DNA from: Verrucomicrobiota bacterium
Lineage (GTDB): Bacteria > Verrucomicrobiota > Verrucomicrobiia > Verrucomicrobiales > DEV007
Reading direction: 5' to 3'
Length of the DNA: 10,799 nucleotides
Assembly: GCA_020629815.1 (NCBI GenBank)
Contig: JAHDCN010000078.1
Coordinates: forward strand, 1-10,799
This document shows positions 1 through 6,326 of this stretch, one piece after another. Within the stretch, counting starts at the first letter, position 1, and the number at the start of each line of letters is the position of its first letter. The notes beneath the pieces are model-generated. The model did not search any database. It was not told the DNA's origin and saw only the letters and a program-made list of their open reading frames with translations. Both the position numbers and the translations under genes were made by a program.

Positions 1-653
1 GACTGAACGGAGAAATGGTTCTTCAGCGTGTATTCCGCCTGATCAATCAGGAACGGATAGCCGTCGTACTCCTGGGCATTTTGATACAGATCAAATGTGG
101 TTGCCTGCTCTTCAGAGAACAGTAATTCGCTGGGGCGCAGCCTGGCGAGTTCGTCGCGCAGGTTCTCTTCGTCGCGAAACTCCGTGACGCGGAACTCGCC
201 GGTTGTATGCTCGACGTAGGCGAGGCCAAACCGACCCTTGGCCTGATACACTGCGGCCAGGTAATTGGATTTTGCAGAATCCAATAGGTTCAGATCATCA
301 ATCGTTCCGGCACTAATGATTTGCGATACCTCGCGCTCGACAATTTTTCCCGGAGTCGGCTCGGTGGTTTGCTCGGCGATCGCCACTCGCTTCCCTGCTT
401 TCACCAATTTGGCGATGTAGCCCTCCGCAGCGTGATGCGGAACGCCACACATCGGCATGCCGTTGCGTTTGGTCAAAGCGACATTCAGCAAGGGCGCAGC
501 CCGCTTGGCATCATCAAGAAACAATTCGTAAAAATCACCAAGTCGAAACAACAGCAATACATCGTCCGGCAAAGTGCGCCGGATCGACTGGAACTGCTGC
601 ATCATAGGCGTGAGTTTTTTCTCTCCGCCGGAAGCCGATTTTTTCTTTGGCAT
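1..653 (-). CDS. mutS: DNA mismatch repair ATPase MutS, N-terminal part (cut by window edge)
   Basis: MutS binds mispaired or looped bases in DNA as a clamp-like dimer and starts mismatch repair with MutL. Only the first 217 codons are here; family members run to about 850 residues, so the lever, clamp and ATPase domains lie outside the window. Seen: after a lysine-rich start, residues 14-120 form the mismatch-recognition domain, with the diagnostic Phe-x-Glu at F41 and E43 inside GDFYELF, which stacks on the mismatch in characterised MutS proteins. PMCGVPHHA and VAIAEQ follow; the last is usually AICEQ, so a common cysteine is alanine here. Residues after about 125 begin the connector domain. 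The reading frame is open to the window edge. ATG at 653 is the first start upstream of the conserved block; no Shine-Dalgarno is visible. The rhodanese gene ends 73 bases upstream on the same strand. Confidence 0.96.
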   Translation of the reverse strand, partial: MPKKKSASGGEKKLTPMMQQFQSIRRTLPDDVLLLFRLGDFYELFLDDAKRAAPLLNVALTKRNGMPMCGVPHHAAEGYIAKLVKAGKRVAIAEQTTEPTPGKIVEREVSQIISAGTIDDLNLLDSAKSNYLAAVYQAKGRFGLAYVEHTTGEFRVTEFRDEENLRDELARLRPSELLFSEEQATTFDLYQNAQEYDGYPFLIDQAEYTLKNHFSVQ

Positions 654-682
654 GTTTCGTGGGAACGGGTGTCCGTCACCGC

Positions 683-710
683 AGTGTAAAGAAAGAAAGT
701 TATGCGGCAA
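683..710 (-). promoter_or_regulatory. Possible sigma70-type promoter for mutS
   Basis: On the minus strand TTGCCG (710-705) is followed after 16 bases by TACACT (688-683). Each hexamer matches the consensus at four of six positions. It lies between the rhodanese gene and mutS and would give a leader of about 20 bases. Matches this weak occur by chance, and mutS may simply be read through from the rhodanese gene. Confidence 0.25.
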
Positions 711-726
711 GTTTTCTGAAAAAACT

Positions 727-1281
727 TTACGGCTCAGCGCGGCGCTCTTTCTTCAGCAACGTTCCCCAAAACTTGTTAAAGGGATGCACAGTTTGTACCG
801 TTTCGCCCTGACCATCGACCAGAGGTCGGTCTTCGTTGGCCCATTGAAAAATCGAACCGACAAAATTCTTCGCGTTTTTCACCCCGGCCTTTTGCAGGTC
901 CTTCGTCAATTCTGCTGAACGCTGACCCACCGAACAGTAAACAATCACAGAATCGGGCGTGACCGATTGGGTTGCCAGATGGGTCATCACCTCTTTTGCC
1001 GATTCGAAATGAACGGCACCGGGTATCCTACTCACCTCCACTTCCTCTTTCTTTCGGCAGTCGATTAACAGGACTGAAGAGTTCGCCTCATTCTGCAACA
1101 GGGCCGCGACTGTGCCCGAGCTTATATGTTCCACCTCGGGAAAATCTTTGCGAATCTGTGCTGATTTCTTCTCCAACGACTGCATCGCATCTAGGTCCTT
1201 GTAGCCACAGTGTCCGATGCCAAGCAGCGCAAAAGCAGCCACGAAAATACTACCGATCACGACATAGGCCCGTATTGTCAT
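727..1281 (-). CDS. Membrane-anchored rhodanese-domain protein
   Basis: A 184-residue single-domain rhodanese with an N-terminal hydrophobic segment (about residues 5-23), so probably anchored in the inner membrane with the domain outside the cytoplasm. The rhodanese fold spans about residues 50-156: LLIDCR at 71-76 (usual IDVR), the IPGA loop at 87-90, and the active-site loop starting at C116 (CSVGQRS), where cysteine would carry the persulfide. The QWANEDRPLVDG stretch ends the domain, as is usual for single-domain rhodaneses. A conserved-looking C-terminal HPFNKFWG (166-173) precedes a basic tail. GHC at 23-25 is not a proper lipobox because His precedes Cys, so I do not call a lipoprotein. 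Substrate unknown; sulfur transfer or redox roles are family knowledge. It is divergent from the helicase gene across 99 bases in which I see no convincing promoter. Confidence 0.88.
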   Translation of the reverse strand: MTIRAYVVIGSIFVAAFALLGIGHCGYKDLDAMQSLEKKSAQIRKDFPEVEHISSGTVAALLQNEANSSVLLIDCRKKEEVEVSRIPGAVHFESAKEVMTHLATQSVTPDSVIVYCSVGQRSAELTKDLQKAGVKNAKNFVGSIFQWANEDRPLVDGQGETVQTVHPFNKFWGTLLKKERRAEP

Positions 1282-1380
1282 ACTGAATAGTCGAAGCGAA
1301 TTGCTCTATTTCAACCGAACCCTCGCAGTCGACTCGAATTTTCCCTTGCAAGCGGGGCCACTGTCCGCGTCTGTCACGCC

Positions 1381-2583
1381 ATGTCCGATTTTGCATCGCT
1401 CGGTTTATCCCGGCCCGTATTGCGCGCTATTGAGCGTGCTGGATTTACCGAACCCACAACCATCCAGGCGAAGTCCATTCCAGAAGCCTTGAAAGGTCGG
1501 GATATTATTGGCGCCTCCCAAACTGGCACCGGAAAAACCGCAGCATTTGCTCTGCCGATTATTGATAAAATGATCCCGGGCACAAAGCCCCAATGTTTGA
1601 TCCTCGAGCCCACTCGCGAGCTGGCCGCTCAGGTTGAGGACCAGATGGATCTGTTTTCCTGGTATCGCCCGATGAATGTCGTCCTTATCCACGGAGGAGT
1701 CGGATATGGAAAACAGAATGATGGTTTACTCAACAACCCGGATGTCGTGATTGCCACTCCCGGTCGATTGCTTGACCACATGGAGAAAGGAAACATTTCC
1801 CTCGATCAGATGAAATATCTCGTGCTCGACGAGGTCGATCGTATGCTCGACATGGGATTCCTGCCCGATGTGAAGAAAATCGTCGATCGTTGCCCGAAAG
1901 GCCGTCAGACTCAATTTTTCTCTGCCACCATGCCCGGCGCGATTCAGACTTTGGCAACCTGGGCGCTGACCGATCCGGTCGAAGTGGAAGTGGGCGGCCG
2001 CCGGGCACCCGCCGAGACCGTCACGCACGCATTTTACCCCGTAGGCATGGATCAGCGCGATGACCTGCTGGAAGCGCTCGTCGCCAAGACCGAGTTCGAA
2101 AGCTTGATGATTTTCACCCGGACGAAGAAAGAGGCCGACTCTTTGGTAGTACGACTGAAAGGAATGGAAGGTGCCCACGTAACCGCCTTGCATTCGGACA
2201 TTCGCCAATCTGACCGGACTAAAGCACTTGCCGGGTTTCGCGACGGAACCTTCAATGTGATTGTTGCAACTGACATCGCTGCGCGTGGCCTCGATATTTC
2301 CGGGGTGACCCACGTCATTAATTACCGCGTTCCGGAAAATCCGGAAGACTATGTCCACCGCATTGGCCGAACCGGGAGGGCGCAGCAGGAAGGCGATGCT
2401 TTTACAATTTTGACCGCCGACGAGCTGGACCAGTCGTTTGCAGTGGAACACTACATTGACCAAAAGATTGAGCGCAAGAAGCTCGATGGTTTCGACTACG
2501 CCTACACCGCACTTCTCGAGGACGAAACGAAGAAAAAACCGCTGCGTCGTCGTCCGCCCGCAAAACCACGTCGCAGGCGCTAA
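1381..2583 (+). CDS. DExD-box ATP-dependent RNA helicase (motif II DEVD)
   Basis: A 400-residue superfamily-2 RNA helicase of the RhlE/CsdA-like bacterial type, acting in the cytoplasm on structured RNA, for example in ribosome assembly or RNA decay. Motifs in order: Q motif around GFTEPTTIQ (21-29), Walker A ASQTGTGKT (45-53), Ia PTRELA (77-82), Ib TPGR (126-129), II DEVD (150-153), III SAT (181-183), IV LMIFTRT (242-248), V ATDIAARGLDI (296-306), VI HRIGRTGR (326-333). All helicase motifs are intact; the only departure is Val for Ala in DEAD, which keeps the catalytic D, E and D. The C-terminus is a short basic tail rich in Arg and Lys (384-400), probably an RNA-binding extension. ATG at 1381 places the Q motif at the usual distance; no Shine-Dalgarno is visible. 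It is probably transcribed with the TIM-barrel gene 8 bases downstream. Confidence 0.95.
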   Translation: MSDFASLGLSRPVLRAIERAGFTEPTTIQAKSIPEALKGRDIIGASQTGTGKTAAFALPIIDKMIPGTKPQCLILEPTRELAAQVEDQMDLFSWYRPMNVVLIHGGVGYGKQNDGLLNNPDVVIATPGRLLDHMEKGNISLDQMKYLVLDEVDRMLDMGFLPDVKKIVDRCPKGRQTQFFSATMPGAIQTLATWALTDPVEVEVGGRRAPAETVTHAFYPVGMDQRDDLLEALVAKTEFESLMIFTRTKKEADSLVVRLKGMEGAHVTALHSDIRQSDRTKALAGFRDGTFNVIVATDIAARGLDISGVTHVINYRVPENPEDYVHRIGRTGRAQQEGDAFTILTADELDQSFAVEHYIDQKIERKKLDGFDYAYTALLEDETKKKPLRRRPPAKPRRRR

Positions 2584-2591
2584 GTATCCGG

Positions 2592-3410
2592 ATGAAATAC
2601 GCAATCTGTAACGAAACCTTCGAAGGCTGGGAGTTCGAAAAAACTTTCCAGTTTGTTCGCGAATGCGGCTACACAGGTATCGAGATTGCCCCGTTTACGA
2701 TCGCTTCGTCAGCCTACGACATTTCTCCGGAAACGCGGAAAACTGTTCGCCAGCAAATCATCGACGCTGACCTGAAGTGCGTCGGTCTTCATTGGCTACT
2801 GGCGAAAACCGAGGGCTACTACCTGACTACACCTGACGAATCCGTGCGCGCCAAAACAGGTGACTACCTTGCAGAGCTGGCAAGGCTTTGCAGGGATCTG
2901 GATGGATCAATCATGGTTCTCGGTTCCCCGCAGCAGCGAAATCTGCTTCCCGGTGTAAGCGAAGAGCAGGCCATGGACTACGCAGCAGAAACCATCCGGC
3001 GGGCGATGCCGGTTTTGGAAGACTGTGGTGTTACCCTCGCGCTCGAACCGCTGGGACCCGGTGAAGGTGATTTTCTTAACACAGCAGCGTTAGGTATCGA
3101 TCTCGCCAAACGGGTTGATTCGCCAAATTGCCGACTGCATCTCGATGTAAAAGCGATGTCGACTGAAGCGATTCCGATTGATCAGGTGATTCGCGAGAGC
3201 AGCGAGTGGATGGCTCATTTTCATGCCAATGATCCGAACCTCCTCGGTCCGGGAATGGGCGAAGTTGTCTTCGAACCAATCTTTGCCGCGCTGAAAGAAG
3301 TGAACTATTCCGATTGGGTTTCAGTCGAGGTCTTCGACTACAAGCCCGGCCCCGAACACATTGCGCGCGAGAGCATCAGCTACATGCAAAAAGTAGCCGC
3401 CGGGCTCTGA
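2592..3410 (+). CDS. Sugar-phosphate isomerase/epimerase-type TIM barrel
   Basis: A 272-residue protein of the xylose isomerase-like TIM-barrel superfamily (AP endonuclease 2 fold), which includes tagatose/psicose epimerases, hydroxypyruvate isomerase and inosose dehydratase. The likely metal ligands sit at strand ends as expected: E152 (LALEPL), D185 (HLDVKAM), H211 (HFHAND) and E246 (VSVEVFDY). The N-terminal strand leads into GYTGIEIAP (26-34), and H67 in the GLHWLL strand is another usual active-site position. The protein is complete, soluble and has no signal peptide, so it is cytoplasmic. Substrate cannot be told from sequence; isomerisation or epimerisation of a keto-sugar or related polyol is the family expectation. 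It starts 8 bases after the helicase stop, so the two are probably one transcript. It is much shorter than EboE, the TIM barrel of ebo clusters, so I do not equate them despite the EboC-like neighbour. Confidence 0.85.
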   Translation: MKYAICNETFEGWEFEKTFQFVRECGYTGIEIAPFTIASSAYDISPETRKTVRQQIIDADLKCVGLHWLLAKTEGYYLTTPDESVRAKTGDYLAELARLCRDLDGSIMVLGSPQQRNLLPGVSEEQAMDYAAETIRRAMPVLEDCGVTLALEPLGPGEGDFLNTAALGIDLAKRVDSPNCRLHLDVKAMSTEAIPIDQVIRESSEWMAHFHANDPNLLGPGMGEVVFEPIFAALKEVNYSDWVSVEVFDYKPGPEHIARESISYMQKVAAGL

Positions 3411-3413
3411 CCA

Positions 3414-3467
3414 AACAGGGTTAGGTCAGCGACCTAATAGGGTTAACTCAGCGACCATACCCTGTTA
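3414..3467. terminator. Candidate bidirectional terminator hairpin between convergent operons
   Basis: Outer arms AACAGGGT (3414-3421) and ACCCTGTT (3459-3466) are perfect inverted repeats of 8 bp that enclose a perfect 7-bp hairpin with a 3-base loop (3421-3437). The element fills the gap between the TIM-barrel stop and the UbiA stop; its right arm overlaps the last codons on the minus strand. No T run follows on either strand, so it is not a classic intrinsic terminator. Position and symmetry suggest bidirectional termination or 3'-end protection. Confidence 0.45.
3417..3460. repeat. Two tandem 22-bp repeat units between convergent genes
   Basis: Unit 1 (3417-3438) and unit 2 (3439-3460) agree at 17 of 22 positions, sharing AGGGTTA and TCAGCGACC. 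Unit 1 is itself nearly palindromic (TTAGGTC, AGC loop, GACCTAA), whereas unit 2 has lost most of that symmetry. Function unknown; it may be a local duplication of a hairpin or a member of a dispersed genomic repeat. Confidence 0.8.
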
Positions 3468-4337
3468 CGTCGCAGGAATAACTCTTTGCGCTGCCAGCGT
3501 TAAAAGAAAGGCTCCTACACAGGCTGCTGCGGCACGCCAGTCAGAAAATAGCAGGACTCCCCCGTCGATTAGAGCGATCCCGGCAATGAACCAGGCGATC
3601 CCTTTTGGAATGTGACTGGCTAGCGCTGACTGACTCAGCGAAATCCATGCCCAGATAACGATGAATGCGGCTCCTGCGGCGATATACGAAGTGGTATCAC
3701 CAAACCCATTTCGGGCTGCATAGATGGGAAAAAGGATCGGCAATAATAGCATGAGCCTTTTCCAAAAAGGCAGCACCATTTCTCCCTCGGAGGTTCGTTC
3801 GCTGCGCGCTGCCAGCGTGAGTCCTGCGATGTAAATGATCATTCCAACCGCAACTACCCAGACCACCTTGGGTATTTCAATACTGGTGGTGTGAGAAACA
3901 ACTGCCGATGCCGCTCCCAGATACACGAGGCCACGACACAACCCCATAATGAGCACGGAGCCTGCCCATTTTTTGTGCAGCCAGTTGTAAAGAAAGATGG
4001 CACCGACCAAGCCGCCGAGGAGTGCCGGATGAAACGTGGTTTGGGTCAGCAACAGCGCCAAACCACCTGCCATTTCCAGCAAGCCAATGGCCCACACGGC
4101 ACCACGAGACAGATCCCCTGAAGGAATGGGGCGCTCTTGCGCATGCTCGGAGTCCCACTGCGCATCAAAGGCGTCGTTTAGAGTCATGCCGGCCACATAA
4201 AGCAAACTGACTCCAAGGGTCAGCCAGCCCAATTCGGCTACCCAGGCTCCACCGCCAACAAACCAGCCCAACAGGACGTTGGTCCAAACTGTTGGAAGGT
4301 TCGAAACCCTTCCCAAAATGAGAATTGCTCTCAGCAT
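3465..4337 (-). CDS. UbiA-superfamily membrane protein, EboC-like
   Basis: A 290-residue, very hydrophobic protein with about eight or nine membrane segments. UbiA enzymes transfer prenyl groups to aromatic or polar acceptors using Mg-diphosphate held by two Asp-rich motifs. Motif 1 is clear: SNLPTVWTN (12-20), then N54-D55-xx-D58-xxx-D62 and ERPIPSG (68-74). Motif 2, normally several Asp residues in the second half, is replaced by TLAARSE (174-180), with no Asp. NDAFDxxxD with ERPIPSG and a TLxARxE-type second site recalls EboC, the UbiA-like member of the ebo metabolite-traffic cluster; this is from memory of the family. No other ebo gene is in the window. It begins 18 bases after the cstA stop, so it is probably transcribed from the cstA promoter. 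Catalysis is uncertain without motif 2; a menaquinone or chlorophyll-type transferase is less likely. Confidence 0.85.
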   Translation of the reverse strand: MLRAILILGRVSNLPTVWTNVLLGWFVGGGAWVAELGWLTLGVSLLYVAGMTLNDAFDAQWDSEHAQERPIPSGDLSRGAVWAIGLLEMAGGLALLLTQTTFHPALLGGLVGAIFLYNWLHKKWAGSVLIMGLCRGLVYLGAASAVVSHTTSIEIPKVVWVVAVGMIIYIAGLTLAARSERTSEGEMVLPFWKRLMLLLPILFPIYAARNGFGDTTSYIAAGAAFIVIWAWISLSQSALASHIPKGIAWFIAGIALIDGGVLLFSDWRAAAACVGAFLLTLAAQRVIPAT

Positions 4338-4355
4338 CGTTTGTTCGCTTTGAAA

Positions 4356-6215
4356 TCAGCAGCTTCGGCCGCCTTCGTTGGAGTAATTTGCCCCGCTTGG
4401 CAATGGCTCCAATTGTTCTTCCAAAACCCCGGCAGCTTTCGGCCATGCGATTAGCGCCTCGATGATCATCCAGACTTCGAGTGCCATAGTCGCCAGACCG
4501 ATAAAAACCAGCACCCAACTGTTTGCTGTCGCGCCCGGAGAAGTCGCCGCATCCATCCAGCCACCTTCTTTGAAAAGTTGCATACTCATCGCAATCCCGG
4601 GCAGAATGAGCATAAAGATCATCGGCAGCACTACGAACCACACCGGTAGTTTTCGACGCCACATCCAAAAAGCGATTACCATAAATGCCAACCCACCAAG
4701 CAGCTGATTGGTTGCCCCAAACAGCGGCCAGAGAATCAACCCTCCCTTGCCGGCAGTATCCCATGTCCACGCAGCTCCGCCAACCGGAAGTGCTGCAATG
4801 ATTCCCGCCAGCACGACTGCAAAAATAGTCGCCGCATGCTTGTTGGTGAGTGGTTTGATCTTCAACGTCGCCGCCAGCTCCTGGGTAACATAACGCTGCA
4901 AACGACACGCAGTGTCCAATGTGGTGGCCGCAAAGCTCGCGACGAAAACCCCCATCAAGGCGACGGCGAATCCCGGATTGATTCCGATGGCTTTGAGAAA
5001 GTTGGCACTGCCCTCAACAAAGGCTCCGACTTTTGCGCCGAGTCCTTTTGCTGCGTCCCAGCTTCCATAGCGGGACATGTAGGCTTCTTTTCCGGAGAGC
5101 ATACCGGCTTCGCCGGCGATTCCCAGTCCGATACCGGCGACACAGGCGAGGATCACCAGGACAGCAAGAAATCCCTCCGTGAGCATTGATCCATAACCGA
5201 CAAATTGCGCATCGGTCTCATTTTTAATCTGCTTGGAGGAAGTCCCGCTGGAGACCAGGCAGTGGAAACCGGAGATTGCTCCACAGGCGATCGTCACGAA
5301 CAGAAAAGGGAAAATCCAGGGCGCGCCTGCCGGACTCTTCTCCACAGCAGGAGCAACAATTTCCAGTGGCGGTCGGGCGCCATCAACCGGCGCTCCGCCA
5401 ATAAAACCCGCCACCAGCAAACCAATGACAACCAGAGCGATCACACTAAGTAGCTGCAGGCTGTTGATGAAATCCCGTGGCTGTAGCAGCGTCCAGACTG
5501 GTAAAACGGAAGCGATGTAGCTGTAGATGAGCAGAAACGCCACCCAGTGCATCACCGGCCACGCAGCCATTGCGGCATTGAATTGACCAAGCAATCCGAC
5601 ATCGCCGAAATAGACGGTCAGATACATCATCGCTAAGGCTGCAAGCGAGGGTATCAAAAGGTTCAGGCCTTTCCGATGGAGATAAACACCAATCAGGATC
5701 GCCAATGGGATCTGGACAAGGCAGGGAAAGATCGCAGCCGGGTATTGCTTGAAAACGGCTGCAATCACCAGCCCGAAAATTGCCAGCACGATGGTCAGAG
5801 CCATAAACAAAATGGAGAGAAACAGCACCCGGGTTCTTGGTGTCAGCACTCTTCCGGCAATGTCTCCAACCGTCTGCCCACGATTCCGCATCGATACAAC
5901 CAACGCACCAAAGTCGTGCACCGCTCCGATAAAAATCGAACCAAACAAGACCCAGAGCAACGCGGGAACCCAGCCCCATATCACCGCAAGTGCCGGACCC
6001 ACAATTGGTCCCGTGCCCGCAATGGAGGTAAAATGGTGGCCGAAAATAATGGTTTTTTTCGTCGGCACGTAATCACGATCATCATTCAGTGCGACCGAGG
6101 GAACGGCAGCTTCCGGGTCCAATCGAAAGATTTTTCGAGCCAGCCATTTCCCGTAGGTATGGTAGGCGACGAGATATAAAACCAGCGCACCAAGAGCGAT
6201 TGCGAGTGTTTCCAT
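4356..6215 (-). CDS. cstA: Carbon starvation protein A family transporter
   Basis: A 619-residue polytopic inner-membrane protein (about 16 hydrophobic segments) of the CstA family, known in enterobacteria for peptide and pyruvate uptake when carbon is short. Family signatures: FGHHFTSIAGTGPIVGPA (58-75), GAVHDFGALVVS with RNRGQTVGD (98-118), GFHCLVSSGTSSKQI (316-330), ATTLDTACRLQRY (430-442) and LFGATNQLLGG (498-508). It is shorter than E. coli CstA (about 700 residues), in the range of other family members near 600. I start it at ATG 6215 (METLAIAL), where the first membrane helix begins; an in-frame ATG at 6290 would add 25 hydrophilic residues and consume the divergent control region. No strong Shine-Dalgarno is seen. 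No two-component regulator of the BtsSR type lies nearby. Substrate (peptide, pyruvate or other) is not determinable from sequence. Confidence 0.95.
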   Translation of the reverse strand: METLAIALGALVLYLVAYHTYGKWLARKIFRLDPEAAVPSVALNDDRDYVPTKKTIIFGHHFTSIAGTGPIVGPALAVIWGWVPALLWVLFGSIFIGAVHDFGALVVSMRNRGQTVGDIAGRVLTPRTRVLFLSILFMALTIVLAIFGLVIAAVFKQYPAAIFPCLVQIPLAILIGVYLHRKGLNLLIPSLAALAMMYLTVYFGDVGLLGQFNAAMAAWPVMHWVAFLLIYSYIASVLPVWTLLQPRDFINSLQLLSVIALVVIGLLVAGFIGGAPVDGARPPLEIVAPAVEKSPAGAPWIFPFLFVTIACGAISGFHCLVSSGTSSKQIKNETDAQFVGYGSMLTEGFLAVLVILACVAGIGLGIAGEAGMLSGKEAYMSRYGSWDAAKGLGAKVGAFVEGSANFLKAIGINPGFAVALMGVFVASFAATTLDTACRLQRYVTQELAATLKIKPLTNKHAATIFAVVLAGIIAALPVGGAAWTWDTAGKGGLILWPLFGATNQLLGGLAFMVIAFWMWRRKLPVWFVVLPMIFMLILPGIAMSMQLFKEGGWMDAATSPGATANSWVLVFIGLATMALEVWMIIEALIAWPKAAGVLEEQLEPLPSGANYSNEGGRSC

Positions 6216-6264
6216 TGTTCTGACTCTGTACGGAAAATCTTCCCAAATTGCGAGGATTTTGTCA

Positions 6265-6304
6265 TTGGCAACGCAAATCCGGCGACGCAATTGCTATTTG
6301 CCAA
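6265..6304. promoter_or_regulatory. Inverted repeat in the cstA/permease divergent control region
   Basis: TTGGCAA (6265-6271) and TTGCCAA (6298-6304) are perfect 7-bp inverted repeats separated by 26 bases, inside the 111-base gap between the two divergent transporter genes. A GCAATTGC palindrome (6287-6294) lies between them. Centre-to-centre spacing is about 33 bp, near three helical turns, which suits a looping or two-site regulator. No regulator gene is adjacent. I find no convincing -35/-10 pair in the gap. Confidence 0.4.
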
Positions 6305-6311
6305 AAAGCCT

Positions 6312-6319
6312 GAGAGAAG
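6312..6319 (+). promoter_or_regulatory. Shine-Dalgarno that decides the permease start
   Basis: GAGAGAAG ends 7 bases before ATG 6327. It is the clearest purine-rich ribosome binding site in the window and favours 6327 over the in-frame ATG at 6291 or the one at 6366. Confidence 0.6.
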
Positions 6320-6326
6320 CGATACA

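Noticed and set aside
709..727. AT-rich hairpin (AAGTTTT/AAAACTT) at the end of the rhodanese gene as a terminator
   Set aside because: Stem of seven weak pairs and no T run on the minus strand; likely chance in an A/T-rich gap.
321..918. Plus-strand frames opposite mutS and the rhodanese gene
   Set aside because: The minus-strand mutS reading shows the FYE motif and conserved MutS blocks through the whole stretch; the plus frames are shadows.
3420..3448. GTTAGGT and GTTAACT as integron attC-like core sites
   Set aside because: GTTAGGT fits GTTRRRY, but the required order (RYYYAAC first, GTTRRRY last, with inner boxes) is absent, spacing is too short, and no integrase or cassette genes are present.
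3417..3460. The two tandem units as a minimal CRISPR
   Set aside because: Units are directly adjacent with no spacers, and there are no cas genes in the window.
4462..6179. Several long plus-strand frames opposite cstA, some over 100 codons
   Set aside because: cstA is complete and carries all family motifs on the minus strand; the opposite frames have no recognisable protein features.
6291..6326. ATG at 6291 as the permease start and ATG at 6290 as the cstA start
   Set aside because: These would make the two divergent genes abut with no promoter space, add hydrophilic leaders without family support, and ignore the Shine-Dalgarno at 6312.
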